From positions 1-64,000 of the forward strand of contig JAIUNW010000017.1 of assembly GCA_020161535.1 (NCBI GenBank): DNA of 64,000 nt, given 5' to 3'. Source of the stretch: Bacteroidota bacterium. Lineage in GTDB: Bacteria; Bacteroidota; Bacteroidia; Chitinophagales; Chitinophagaceae. The notes beneath the pieces were generated by a model. The model worked only from the letters and a program-made list of their open reading frames with translations, was not told the origin of the DNA and did no database searches. Numbering within the stretch: position 1 is the stretch's first letter; each line of letters starts with the position of its first letter. Below, in pieces: positions 51,351 to 60,152 of the stretch. Position numbers and translations under genes: made by a program.

Positions 51351-52421
51351 TTATGACGATAGTCGCTTGAGCCCCAAGCCCGCGCCCGACGCGATTGACA
51401 TCATCCCGTCTTTCACCACAAAGCCTCCACTAACAACATCTTCAGCAAGGTCAAAACTACCATCCAGATCAATATAACGGGTATGTGCACACGAAAAGGC
51501 AGCATGTAGGGCTGCCGTGATGCTGACAATACTTTCATCGTTACAGCCCCAGAACAGTTCGGCCCGCGCCGGTTCTGTAACCGCAGCAATTTTCAGGGCG
51601 CCCCGAATGCCGCCACACTTCATCAACTTAACATTGTAAATGCCGTACCGATCCGCTTTACACAGGTCGAAGGCTGCTTCGGCATTTTTCAATGATTCGT
51701 CCGCCGCCAGCTTGGCGCGCAAAGTTGACGATAAAAAATTCAATGCTGTATCTTCTTCCGGCTGCAAGGGTTGTTCAATCAGTTCAACCGGGCAAGCCTC
51801 GGTGAGCTGCATAAACTGTTGAAGGCCTTTCAGGTCATAACCGGTATTGGCATCTACCCTTACCACAAAATGATCGTGAAACCGCTCGTGCAGCTTGATT
51901 ACTTTCTCGGCATCTGCTGCGGGGTTCAGGCCGGTTTTTAATTTCAACACCCGGAAGCCCGCTGCTTTGAAAGCGGCAGCTTCTTCCAGTGTTTGCGCCA
52001 GGTCCATGATACCGATGGTTACAGAAGTGGGCATGGCTTCGTGTCTGCGGCCATAGAAATCGACCACCGGTATACCCAACCACTGGCCAAATGCATCGTG
52101 CAGAGCGATATCAACTGCGGCCAGGGTGCCGGGTTTGTGCGGATAACGTGCATCCACCGCATCAATCAGTGAATTGATATTTCGTATGTCCTTCCCCGTT
52201 AGCCAGTCGACCAGGTCGTTCTGCAGGTTGCGCAGGGTTTCTTCGGGCGATTCGCCCACCACTTCGGGCGATGGGTTGGCAGCACCAATACCCGTAATCC
52301 CGTTCTCCAGGCTGATCTCCAGGAAAACATTTTCCACGTCTTCAACCCGCTGCCAGGTAATCACGTAGGGTTTTTGCAAACGTAGGTTGCGGCGATAAGC
52401 GCGCACAGCAGTTATTTTCAT
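51351..52421 (-). CDS. dgcA: DgcA-type enolase-superfamily racemase (N-acetyl-D-Glu racemase/dipeptide epimerase family)
   Basis: A 356-residue enolase-superfamily enzyme of the muconate-lactonizing/dipeptide-epimerase group. Metal ligands D190, E216 and D241 are in RVDANTGY, LIEQPL and ADES, and catalytic lysines are K160/K162 (LKLKTG) and K268 (NVKLMKCGG). On sequence alone it could be called L-Ala-D/L-Glu epimerase, but adjacency to a DUF1611/DgcN gene (4-bp ATGA overlap) points to DgcA, which interconverts N-acetyl-D-Glu and N-acetyl-L-Glu in the D-Glu catabolic route described in marine bacteria. Substrate is inferred from context. Confidence 0.85.
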   Translation of the reverse strand: MKITAVRAYRRNLRLQKPYVITWQRVEDVENVFLEISLENGITGIGAANPSPEVVGESPEETLRNLQNDLVDWLTGKDIRNINSLIDAVDARYPHKPGTLAAVDIALHDAFGQWLGIPVVDFYGRRHEAMPTSVTIGIMDLAQTLEEAAAFKAAGFRVLKLKTGLNPAADAEKVIKLHERFHDHFVVRVDANTGYDLKGLQQFMQLTEACPVELIEQPLQPEEDTALNFLSSTLRAKLAADESLKNAEAAFDLCKADRYGIYNVKLMKCGGIRGALKIAAVTEPARAELFWGCNDESIVSITAALHAAFSCAHTRYIDLDGSFDLAEDVVSGGFVVKDGMMSIASGAGLGLKRLSS

Positions 52422-53479
52422 GCGTTGGTTTTTGCGTTGGCGACAAGGGCAGCGATGCTGGGTATAAGTTTGTCGACCCCCTGTTCAAGTGGTAATAATA
52501 CGGGCAATCCCAATTCCTTTTCATAGGCAGCCTGGTAATGCAGGGCTTCTTCCAGATCGCAATGCTCGGTATTCAGGGCAATGGCAATCACCCGCGAACC
52601 ATATTTTTCAATCAGTTCTATCTCCGACGACAGCGGAGGTATCTTACCAAGTGCGGGCGTGAAATCATAGTATTCTCTTTTGGGTGCGTGCACCAGCACC
52701 ACTGATTTTGCACAGCCCGAAATCAGCATCTCCGATCCGCAAGGTCCGCTTGGGTTGCGCAACGCCGCCTGCCCTTCAATAAACAAAACATCAGCACCGG
52801 TTTCCTGCTCACAGGTCAGTATCGCGTGTTCCAATTCGCCCGATACAAAATCATTGGGGGTGGCATCGAGTACAAAGCCATACTTGCCGCCCTGGAGCCA
52901 ACCGGTTTGCCCGGTGTAAATCATCTCCGCATGAATACCTGCTTTGTTACAGGCATGTACCAAAAAGCGGCTGGCGGTTCGTTTCCCCAATCCACAATCG
53001 GTACCCAGCACCGCAATAACCGGTTTGGAAAAATGCAACATGGCACCGGTCCAGAAATGCAACTCCCGCATCTTCTTCGGTTTTCGTACATCCGTGAGCG
53101 TTACTCCTTTCAACTTTGCCATCGCTACAATGTCTTCGCGCTCGTTCAACAAATCGTGCAAACCATTCACGACCGACAACCCCCACCCGATCGCTTCTTT
53201 CACTTCTTCCAACAAACTGCCGGGAAACACGCCACCCGAAGTGGCCACACCAATCACACAGGCTTCCGGTTGCAGTACCTGCACAGCGTCGGTCACCGTT
53301 GGAAAAATAGGAATGTTTCGAAAACGACCGTCCAGCATCTCACCGGCATCCTTACCCGCATGCACGGCATCTACCAGGCCAACGACCTTGTAACGATTGC
53401 TTTCGCGAAGAAGGCCGTGGGCTGTTTTGGCATTTTCGGTGGCCAGCATGCCATGCGTAAGAATGATTACTTTTTCCAT
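52418..53479 (-). CDS. dgcN: DgcN (DUF1611) D-glutamate N-acetyltransferase-type protein
   Basis: A 353-residue DUF1611 protein. It has an N-terminal NAD-binding-like region (MEKVIILTHGMLATENAKTA, VVGLVDAVHAGKDAGE, ACVIGVATSGGVFP) and a P-loop-like GTDCGLGKRTAS at ~159-170, then GADVLFIEGQAALRNPSGPC. DUF1611 proteins were shown in Pseudoalteromonas to N-acetylate D-Glu (DgcN), with the racemase DgcA acting next; the pairing here reproduces that operon. Intact length and motif order are consistent with an active enzyme. Divergent from an Lrp regulator, sharing the ~66-bp promoter region. Confidence 0.88.
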   Translation of the reverse strand: MEKVIILTHGMLATENAKTAHGLLRESNRYKVVGLVDAVHAGKDAGEMLDGRFRNIPIFPTVTDAVQVLQPEACVIGVATSGGVFPGSLLEEVKEAIGWGLSVVNGLHDLLNEREDIVAMAKLKGVTLTDVRKPKKMRELHFWTGAMLHFSKPVIAVLGTDCGLGKRTASRFLVHACNKAGIHAEMIYTGQTGWLQGGKYGFVLDATPNDFVSGELEHAILTCEQETGADVLFIEGQAALRNPSGPCGSEMLISGCAKSVVLVHAPKREYYDFTPALGKIPPLSSEIELIEKYGSRVIAIALNTEHCDLEEALHYQAAYEKELGLPVLLPLEQGVDKLIPSIAALVANAKTNA

Positions 53480-53506
53480 TATTTTCCTAAATAGTAGAGT
53501 AAAAAT

Positions 53507-53521
53507 AGAATATTATCCTAA
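53507..53521. promoter_or_regulatory. Lrp-type operator between dgcN and the Lrp gene
   Basis: TAGAATATTATCCTA matches the classical E. coli Lrp consensus YAGHAWATTWTDCTR at 14 of 15 positions and is dyad-symmetric (TAG.ATA.TAT.CTA). It lies in the 66-bp gap between the divergent dgcN and Lrp/AsnC genes, so it could control both units. Confidence 0.6.
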
Positions 53522-53545
53522 ATTAGACCATGAATATAGCATAAA

Positions 53546-53998
53546 ATGCCAGACGAAATTGATACCAAGATTCTTTCGCTTTTGCAAAACGATGCCAAAC
53601 TTACCATTCGCGACATCGCCGATCAGTTGTCGCTGACCACTACGCCGGTGCACGAACGCATCAAGAAACTGGAAAAAGAAGGCGTCATCATTGGCTATCG
53701 CGCTATTATTGATCCGGAAAAAGTAGACAAATCGCAGGTGGTATTGCTCAACCTGCACATGGAACAATATACGCCCAAAAACATCGCTGCCTTTGAGAAG
53801 ATGGTACATGGTATGCCCCAGGTGCTGGAATGTTTCCACCTCGCCGGTACGGTCGATTACCAGCTCAAGGTAGTTGTAAGAGACATCAAAGAATACGATA
53901 AATTTCTGATGCAGATGGCCAAAGTGCCGATGGTATCAGTGGTGAGTAGTATGATCGTTCTTCATCGCGTAAAACAAATAACCCAAATACCGTTATGA
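53546..53998 (+). CDS. Lrp/AsnC family transcriptional regulator
   Basis: A 150-residue Lrp-type regulator: N-terminal HTH (IDTKILSLLQNDAKLTIRDI, ADQLSLTTTPVHERIKKLEK, EGVIIGYRAIIDPEKV) and a C-terminal RAM domain (VLLNLHMEQYTPKNIAAFEK, VLECFHLAGTVDYQLKVVVR, SMIVLHRVKQI). Lrp/AsnC proteins sense amino acids; here the likely ligand is an amino acid handled by the adjoining D-amino-acid genes. It overlaps the next gene by four bases (ATGA) and is divergent from dgcN, with an Lrp-consensus site between. Confidence 0.9.
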   Translation: MPDEIDTKILSLLQNDAKLTIRDIADQLSLTTTPVHERIKKLEKEGVIIGYRAIIDPEKVDKSQVVLLNLHMEQYTPKNIAAFEKMVHGMPQVLECFHLAGTVDYQLKVVVRDIKEYDKFLMQMAKVPMVSVVSSMIVLHRVKQITQIPL

Positions 53999-56481
53999 GA
54001 AAGTGGCTGCTTTTTTTAATGGCAGTGCCGCTGTTCACGCAGGCACAATGGAAAAACAAAGTCAAAACGGTCGACAGTGTATTGCAATACCTCTACGAGC
54101 GGCAGCAATTCAACGGATCGGTATTGCTCGCAGAAAAGGGGAAAATTATCTACCAGAAAAGTTTTGGGATTGCCGATACAACCGGAAAGCCGTTGACCCC
54201 TACAGCAGCTTTTAACCTCGCCTCCGTATCGAAACAGTTCTTCACCATGATGGCCATGATGCTGCACGAAGAAGGCAAACTCGATTACGACCAACGGGTG
54301 CAACAATACCTGCCCAGCTTTCCCTATCCAAACATTACTGTGCGACAATTGATGAACCATACGTCGGGGCTACCAGAATATTTCGAAATCGCGACGCGTT
54401 ACATGACATTGCTGGATACGCTCGACAATGACCTCGCCCTGTCGTATTTGGCCAAATACAAACCTGCCCTGGTTTTCCAACCAGGTGAGAAATGGTCGTA
54501 TTGCAATACCAATTACACCACATTGGCGTCCATCATCGCCACATTATCAGGCAAACCTTGCGAGGTGTTTTTCAAAGAGCGGATCACCCAGCCGCTTGGC
54601 ATGAAAAACACCTATATCTACAACCTGAAAATGAAAAGCTGGCCGGCTTCAAGGGTATTTGGTTTCCGCTATAAGAACAACCGGCCGGTGTTGAACGATC
54701 TCTTGCCACTTGATGGCATCGTGGGCGATGGCAATGTTTATTCCAGTGCCGAAGACTTACTCAAATGGGACCAAAGCCTGTACACCGAAAAACTGGTTAA
54801 ACGGGCTACCCTTCAGGAAGCTTTCACGTCCGGCAAACTCAACAGCGGCGAATCGACCAATTATGGATTTGGCTGGGCGATTGCAGGTGATACCATCGCG
54901 CATTCTGGCGGATGGGTAGCTTTTGCCACCTACATAGAACGCATCACCAATAGCCGGCAAACCCTTATCTTTTTATCGAATGCCAGCAATGGATCAGCAC
55001 GCCGATACCTACACCAGGTATTGAAAGGGGAGCCCTATTCCCTGCCGCAAACGGAACTGATCACGAATGTGTCATTGATCGATGGTACCGGCGCCCTTGC
55101 CCGCCCGGCTAACCTACGTATCGTCAATAACCGGATCGATGATCTGGGCGACAACCTGCGGCCTTTTCCTAATGAAGTGGTCACTAACGGTGGCGGACAA
55201 ACGCTGGCACCGGGTTTTATCGATAGTCATAGTCATCTCGGCGAATCCTTATTGGAAAAACCACAGGCACTCGCTGCCGTGAGCCAGGGTATCACTACGA
55301 TTATCAGCGGACAAGATGGCGGCTCTGATCCAATCGATACCCTGGCCGATCACTACCGCAAACAACCGGCGGCCATCAATATGGCGACCTATACCGGGTT
55401 TGGTTCATTGCGCGAACAATATATGCATGGTGAAACCAATCGTGCGGCCAATTGGGCGGAGCTCGCCAACATGAAAGCTGCGCTGCGCAAAGACATTCAA
55501 AAGGGATCGCTTGGCTTGTCGACCGGCCTCGAATACGAAGCAGAGTTCTATGCACCTACCAATGAAGTCATTGAAATGGCGAAAGCAGCTTCGGGTATGG
55601 GTGGTCGTTATATCAGTCATATTCGCAGCGAAGACCTGCGCATAGAAGATGCCATTGAAGAAATTATCCAGATCGGTCGGGAGGCAAAAATCCCCGTACA
55701 GATTTCCCATTTTAAAATTGCCATGTGGAGCAAATGGGGTCAATCAAATGAAATCCTGGCGCGCCTGGAACAGGCCCGTACCGAGGGTATCAATATCACC
55801 GCCGATTGTTACCCGTATACCATGTGGTCATCCACCCCAAGGGTGCTCTTTCCTAAAAAAGACTTTACCAATCCGCTGGCGGCACAATTTGCCGTTACGC
55901 AGTTGATTGATCCAACCAAATCGGTCATCACGCATTTTAAACCCGATCCTGCCATCGAAGGCAAGACCCTGAGTGCCATCGGTGCGATGAAAAACGAATC
56001 ACCGGCCGATGCCCTGCTGCGTATCATTCGCGTAGCCGAAGAAAACAAAACCGGCGCTTCCATTGTCGGCGTGTCGATGGGTGAATACGATATCAAAAAT
56101 TTTCTACGCTGGAACTACACCAATATTTGTTCTGACGGCGGCGATGGTGGCCACCCGCGCGGCTACGGAGCCTTCACCCGGGTGCTGGGCAAATATGTGC
56201 GCGAAGACAAGATCATGCCGCTGGAAACCGCGATATATAAAATGACCGCCCTTACGGCCGAACAAACCGGCATAGACAATCGCGGCATTTTACAGCCGGG
56301 CTATTTTGCCGACCTGGTACTGTTTGACCCGGCCACGGTGAAAGACAATGCCACGATCAGTGATTCGAGGGCATTATCGACCGGCATCAGTAAGGTTTGG
56401 GTAAATGGCAAACTCGTTTTTGACGACGGCAAAACGACCGGCCAGTATCCGGGCGTGCTGATCCGCAAAATGCAGGATTGA
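53995..56481 (+). CDS. Secreted fusion: beta-lactamase-fold serine hydrolase plus D-aminoacylase
   Basis: An 828-residue exported protein (signal peptide MRKWLLFLMAVPLFTQAQW). Residues ~25-345 are a class C beta-lactamase/DD-peptidase fold: S77-V-S-K80 (SxxK), Y169-C-N171 (YxN) and H303-S-G (HxG). Residues ~355-828 are an amidohydrolase of the D-aminoacylase type: GFIDSHSHLGE (H412, H414), SGQDGG, YISHIRSEDL, QISHFKIAMW and CSDGGDGGHP. The metal-ligand Cys of classical D-aminoacylases (GNCG) is replaced by GQDG. Cleavage of D-aminoacyl or N-acyl-D-amino-acid bonds is inferred; coupled to the Lrp gene. Confidence 0.85.
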   Translation: MRKWLLFLMAVPLFTQAQWKNKVKTVDSVLQYLYERQQFNGSVLLAEKGKIIYQKSFGIADTTGKPLTPTAAFNLASVSKQFFTMMAMMLHEEGKLDYDQRVQQYLPSFPYPNITVRQLMNHTSGLPEYFEIATRYMTLLDTLDNDLALSYLAKYKPALVFQPGEKWSYCNTNYTTLASIIATLSGKPCEVFFKERITQPLGMKNTYIYNLKMKSWPASRVFGFRYKNNRPVLNDLLPLDGIVGDGNVYSSAEDLLKWDQSLYTEKLVKRATLQEAFTSGKLNSGESTNYGFGWAIAGDTIAHSGGWVAFATYIERITNSRQTLIFLSNASNGSARRYLHQVLKGEPYSLPQTELITNVSLIDGTGALARPANLRIVNNRIDDLGDNLRPFPNEVVTNGGGQTLAPGFIDSHSHLGESLLEKPQALAAVSQGITTIISGQDGGSDPIDTLADHYRKQPAAINMATYTGFGSLREQYMHGETNRAANWAELANMKAALRKDIQKGSLGLSTGLEYEAEFYAPTNEVIEMAKAASGMGGRYISHIRSEDLRIEDAIEEIIQIGREAKIPVQISHFKIAMWSKWGQSNEILARLEQARTEGINITADCYPYTMWSSTPRVLFPKKDFTNPLAAQFAVTQLIDPTKSVITHFKPDPAIEGKTLSAIGAMKNESPADALLRIIRVAEENKTGASIVGVSMGEYDIKNFLRWNYTNICSDGGDGGHPRGYGAFTRVLGKYVREDKIMPLETAIYKMTALTAEQTGIDNRGILQPGYFADLVLFDPATVKDNATISDSRALSTGISKVWVNGKLVFDDGKTTGQYPGVLIRKMQD

Positions 56482-56498
56482 TCTTTGGCTTTTTCTCC

Positions 56499-56509
56499 AC
56501 CCGAAGGGT
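56499..56509. repeat. Degenerate REP-like hairpin between convergent genes
   Basis: ACCCGAAGGGT followed by GAAAT matches the outer end of the left REP cluster (ACCCGTCGGGTGAAAT) at 14 of 16 bases. It may act as a short terminator between the fusion gene and the transglutaminase gene. Confidence 0.35.
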
Positions 56510-56513
56510 GAAA

Positions 56514-57389
56514 TTACAAGCGGCGCACATCAACCGATACGGCAAGTTGGTGCGGGCCGGCGCCGAGAATCACGCCCTTCAGCGGCGGCACATCGGCATA
56601 ATCGCGTCCCCAGCCAATGGTAATATGCTGATCGCCCGTGCGCATATTGTTGGTCGGATCAAAATCAACCCAACCGATATTGGGTAAGAAAATCGATATC
56701 CAGGCATGACTGGCATCGGTGCCCGTCAGTTTTTCTTTTCCCGGTGGCGCGATGGTTTCCAGGTAACCACTGACATAACGTGCCGGCAGACCCAACGATC
56801 GGATAGCTGCAATGGCCAGGTGCGCGAAGTCCTGGCACACACCTTTCTTCATCTCCATCAGTTCGTGCAGGGGTGTTGCAATCGTCGTAAAGCCAGGCCG
56901 GTATTCGAAATCTTGATAAATACGCTGGATCAAATCGAGCGTAGCGTCAAAAAAAGAACGTTCCGGCCAGAAAGATATGCGTGCATAGTCGGCGATCTCC
57001 GCGTTAAACTCGGTCATCGGCGTGGCACCAGTAAATTGCCTCGCATCAAAATACCTGCCCGAAACATCCTGCACTTCTGCCAACACCTGCTCCCAGCCAT
57101 ACAATTGATACTGGTCTGCCGACCGAAAAGCATCCGCCTTTTTCTCTACCATCGTTTGGACGGTAACATGCAGACTGCTGTGTTCTTCCTGCACCGCAAA
57201 ATACAAACAGTTGTTGCCATAAAAATCTTCGTATGCGTTCATCACTTCCGGCAGCGGAACAATATGCAGCGTCGATTTTTGCAGGGTTTGGGTATCCGTA
57301 TTGCGCGGCAATAATCGCGCGATATTGTGACAGAGCGCTACGTCCTGGTTGTATTGATAAGTAGTGGTATGGATAATTTCGTACATCAT
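56514..57389 (-). CDS. Transglutaminase-like protein of the ATP-grasp/alpha-E system
   Basis: A 291-residue protein with a beta-rich N-terminal half and a transglutaminase-like core: C185 (KKGVCQDFAHLA), H228 (DASHAWISIF) and D244 (VDFDPTNN). It starts MMYEIIHTTTYQYNQDVALC, the usual N-terminus of this group. The gene overlaps the ATP-grasp/alpha-E gene by four bases, and the pair matches the ATP-grasp, alpha-E and transglutaminase neighbourhood described for peptide-ligase systems. Its role as peptidase or transpeptidase on a ligated peptide is inferred. Confidence 0.85.
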   Translation of the reverse strand: MMYEIIHTTTYQYNQDVALCHNIARLLPRNTDTQTLQKSTLHIVPLPEVMNAYEDFYGNNCLYFAVQEEHSSLHVTVQTMVEKKADAFRSADQYQLYGWEQVLAEVQDVSGRYFDARQFTGATPMTEFNAEIADYARISFWPERSFFDATLDLIQRIYQDFEYRPGFTTIATPLHELMEMKKGVCQDFAHLAIAAIRSLGLPARYVSGYLETIAPPGKEKLTGTDASHAWISIFLPNIGWVDFDPTNNMRTGDQHITIGWGRDYADVPPLKGVILGAGPHQLAVSVDVRRL

Positions 57390-59914
57390 TTACGCAGCGG
57401 TTGATGGGCTGGAAACAGTTGATTCGCGCCTTGTGCATGCTGGAAATAGGCTTTGGAAATAATATTGGGCAAGGACAACAACAGTCCATTCATATTACCC
57501 AAAAATGTTTCCAGGTTTTTATAACAATTTTTAGAACTGGCAACGGCAGCCAGTTTCTCTTTATCAGCCTGCCGCAATAATTTTTCTGCTTCCTGCAAAA
57601 CCCGTTCATGGTCAGGCAGCGCGCCCGCCTGGTTTATCTTAGGCAAGTCCTTGGTACCTGCTTTCAATTTTTCGATCAGGTAAAGCAGTGAACGCGGGTT
57701 GTTTTGGTCGTGTAACATCAGGTCGAGCACCAACGGCAACTTGATGTGCGATCGATATTTATACCGGTAATTCACCAAACATTCATTGGCCTTTAACACT
57801 GCTTCCTGTAAAATATACTCCACCTGTTCATCCTGCTTGCGTACCAGCGTTGCCCGCAGCATCGAAATCAGCAGCAGGCATTGTTCCATCTTCTGCCCCA
57901 TATTCAAAATACCCCAACCCTGCTCGCGCGAAATACTATCGCGGTTCAAACCCACAAACGCCACCAGGGAGGTGATCAGGTTGTCGAGGGTATAGGCTAC
58001 GCGATGTGGATTCCTTTGTGGCTGGTTAATGGCCTGTTGCCAATTCTCTTCCATGTCGCGCAACACACGCCAGGTATCCGTACTCCAATGATCGCGGGCG
58101 GTGTGTACAGCGCGGTGAAAAAGATTGAAATTTGCCGCCAGGCTTCCCGCGCGATTTACATTGAACAATATATCATACAACTCGGGCCAGGGATTCGACC
58201 AGCAATCGGCTGTTTCCGGTTCTACAAATCCTGGATACGTAAAAGTGTACATGGTGAGCGCCTGCAGCAGGCTCTGGCGCAGCGCTTCTTCGTTTTCGTT
58301 GAATGCTTTATTGGCTTCTTCTACAAACTGCATCACGGTACGCTGAAAACGGGCGTTTGACAAAAGCCGTTCGGCATAACGCCCTACCCAAAAAAGATTT
58401 TCAGCGGTATTACTGGGTAATATCTCGGCACGGTATTGCACCGGCTCTTCAATCGCTTCGATGTCTTTTTTGAAACTGGTCAACGACCCCTGGTCGATGC
58501 CAATGACCCAGGTGTCTTTGCTAACCCCGCCTGCCTGGTTAGAAATGATATAGTGCCCTTCGCTGTTTGCTGTTCTTGTAAGACCGCCTGTCATTATCGC
58601 ATATCCATCGCCGTTACTAACCGCAAAACTTCTGAACAATGCATCGCGCGAAACCACTTCGCCACCTACCAGGGCAGGTGTGCCGGCAAACAGTGCTTTC
58701 TCCTGGCCCACATACAAGGTTGGCTGTGCTTTTATGCGAGCCTTCAACGCCGCAAGGGCTTCGTTGCTCAGGGCCGATCCGTCCACCGACGACCCTTGAA
58801 AAGAGCTGCGGGCAATCCGCTTTATTATCAACCGATCCAAATTGTCGAGCACATAATTCAATTCGTTTTTTTGTCCGCACCACCAAGAAGCAATATTCGG
58901 CAGCAGCAGTGACCCACCCAATAAACGATCTGCGATCGCCGGCAAAAACGGCATCAGTCCCGGGTTTTCAACCACACTGCTGCCCATGGGGTTGGCAATA
59001 CTTACATTGCCCGATCGCACAGCCTGCAACAACCCAGGAATACCGAGTTGCGAATCTTCTCTAAGTTCGAGCGGATCGGCATACACATCATCTATCCTTC
59101 GGAGGATGACATCCACTTTTTCGAGTCCGCCGATCGTCTTCAACCAAACCTGCCGGTCTTTCACCATCAGGTCGTTGCCTTGCACCAAAGTATATCCCAA
59201 ATAAGACGCGAGGTAAGCGTGTTCAAAATAAGTTTCGTTGCTGGGTCCGGGCGTCAGGATCACGATGCGCGGATCTTTGCTTTTCTCTGTACACAAGCCC
59301 ATGAGCGCGCGACGCAGCGAATGAAAATAGGGCGAGAGGCGCGCCACTTTCATACCCTGAAACAATTCGGGCACAATCCGCGCCATGGCCAACCTGTTTT
59401 CGAGGGCATAACCCGAACCCGAAGGCGCTTGTGTGCGATCGTTCATTACCCAAATCTTGCCATCACTGGTACGCGCCATGTCGGCCGAGTACAACACGAG
59501 GTGGTTTTGAAAAGGCAGGTCGACACCCACACACTGGCGCAGAAAGCCGGGGTGATTGTACACCACTTCCATGGGCAGTATACCATCGCGAAGCAGTTGC
59601 TGTTCGCCGTAAATGTCTTTCAGGAGCAGGTTGAAAAGAATGGCTCGTTGCTCAAGGCCACGGCTGATATGCGTCCATTCTGCAGCACTGATCAGAAAGG
59701 GTATCATATCAAGCGACCAGGGCCGGTTGATGCCATCCGGATCGCCATAAATATTATAGGTAACGCCGTTTTCGCGCAAAAATCGCTGGAGATCAAGATT
59801 GCGCCCCGGTATTTCTGCCGGGCCCAAGGCCTTTAATGCGCGAAAGAAAGTTTTCCAATAGGTAGGATGCTGAAAAGACGGTATATCCAGCGCCGTAATA
59901 TTCTCCAAAATCAT
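57386..59914 (-). CDS. Fusion of circularly permuted type 2 ATP-grasp and alpha-E (DUF403) domains
   Basis: An 842-residue fusion. The N-terminal half (~1-480) is a circularly permuted ATP-grasp: LRENGVTYNIYGDPDGINRP, MNDRTQAPSGSGYALENRLA, RIVILTPGPSNETYFEHAYL and ILRRIDDVYADPLELREDSQ. The C-terminal part (~495-830) is the alpha-E domain (LPSNTAENLFWVGRYAERLL, LVAFVGLNRDSISREQGWGI). In other genomes these are separate genes; fusion is a known variant. Such proteins are proposed to ligate amino acids or peptides. Cotranscribed with the transglutaminase gene. Confidence 0.88.
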   Translation of the reverse strand: MILENITALDIPSFQHPTYWKTFFRALKALGPAEIPGRNLDLQRFLRENGVTYNIYGDPDGINRPWSLDMIPFLISAAEWTHISRGLEQRAILFNLLLKDIYGEQQLLRDGILPMEVVYNHPGFLRQCVGVDLPFQNHLVLYSADMARTSDGKIWVMNDRTQAPSGSGYALENRLAMARIVPELFQGMKVARLSPYFHSLRRALMGLCTEKSKDPRIVILTPGPSNETYFEHAYLASYLGYTLVQGNDLMVKDRQVWLKTIGGLEKVDVILRRIDDVYADPLELREDSQLGIPGLLQAVRSGNVSIANPMGSSVVENPGLMPFLPAIADRLLGGSLLLPNIASWWCGQKNELNYVLDNLDRLIIKRIARSSFQGSSVDGSALSNEALAALKARIKAQPTLYVGQEKALFAGTPALVGGEVVSRDALFRSFAVSNGDGYAIMTGGLTRTANSEGHYIISNQAGGVSKDTWVIGIDQGSLTSFKKDIEAIEEPVQYRAEILPSNTAENLFWVGRYAERLLSNARFQRTVMQFVEEANKAFNENEEALRQSLLQALTMYTFTYPGFVEPETADCWSNPWPELYDILFNVNRAGSLAANFNLFHRAVHTARDHWSTDTWRVLRDMEENWQQAINQPQRNPHRVAYTLDNLITSLVAFVGLNRDSISREQGWGILNMGQKMEQCLLLISMLRATLVRKQDEQVEYILQEAVLKANECLVNYRYKYRSHIKLPLVLDLMLHDQNNPRSLLYLIEKLKAGTKDLPKINQAGALPDHERVLQEAEKLLRQADKEKLAAVASSKNCYKNLETFLGNMNGLLLSLPNIISKAYFQHAQGANQLFPAHQPLRK

Positions 59915-60152
59915 GCAGTTATGGGTTCGGCAGCCGACTGCCGCGGATTTAAAAATACGGGAAAAATCCCGTACCCTTCCGTGGATTATACCCGCTGGAA
60001 CCTGGTGGCCGGCTGGCTACTTTTACCCTGAATTCTATGTTCGGTCAGTCAAGGTTGTGGTAGCTCTTTCGGGAGTGCCACAGCCCTACTGGCTCCCGGC
60101 CTGTCTTCCTCCACAAAAGAAACTACCTTTATTATTTAAACTAATCTTTGCC

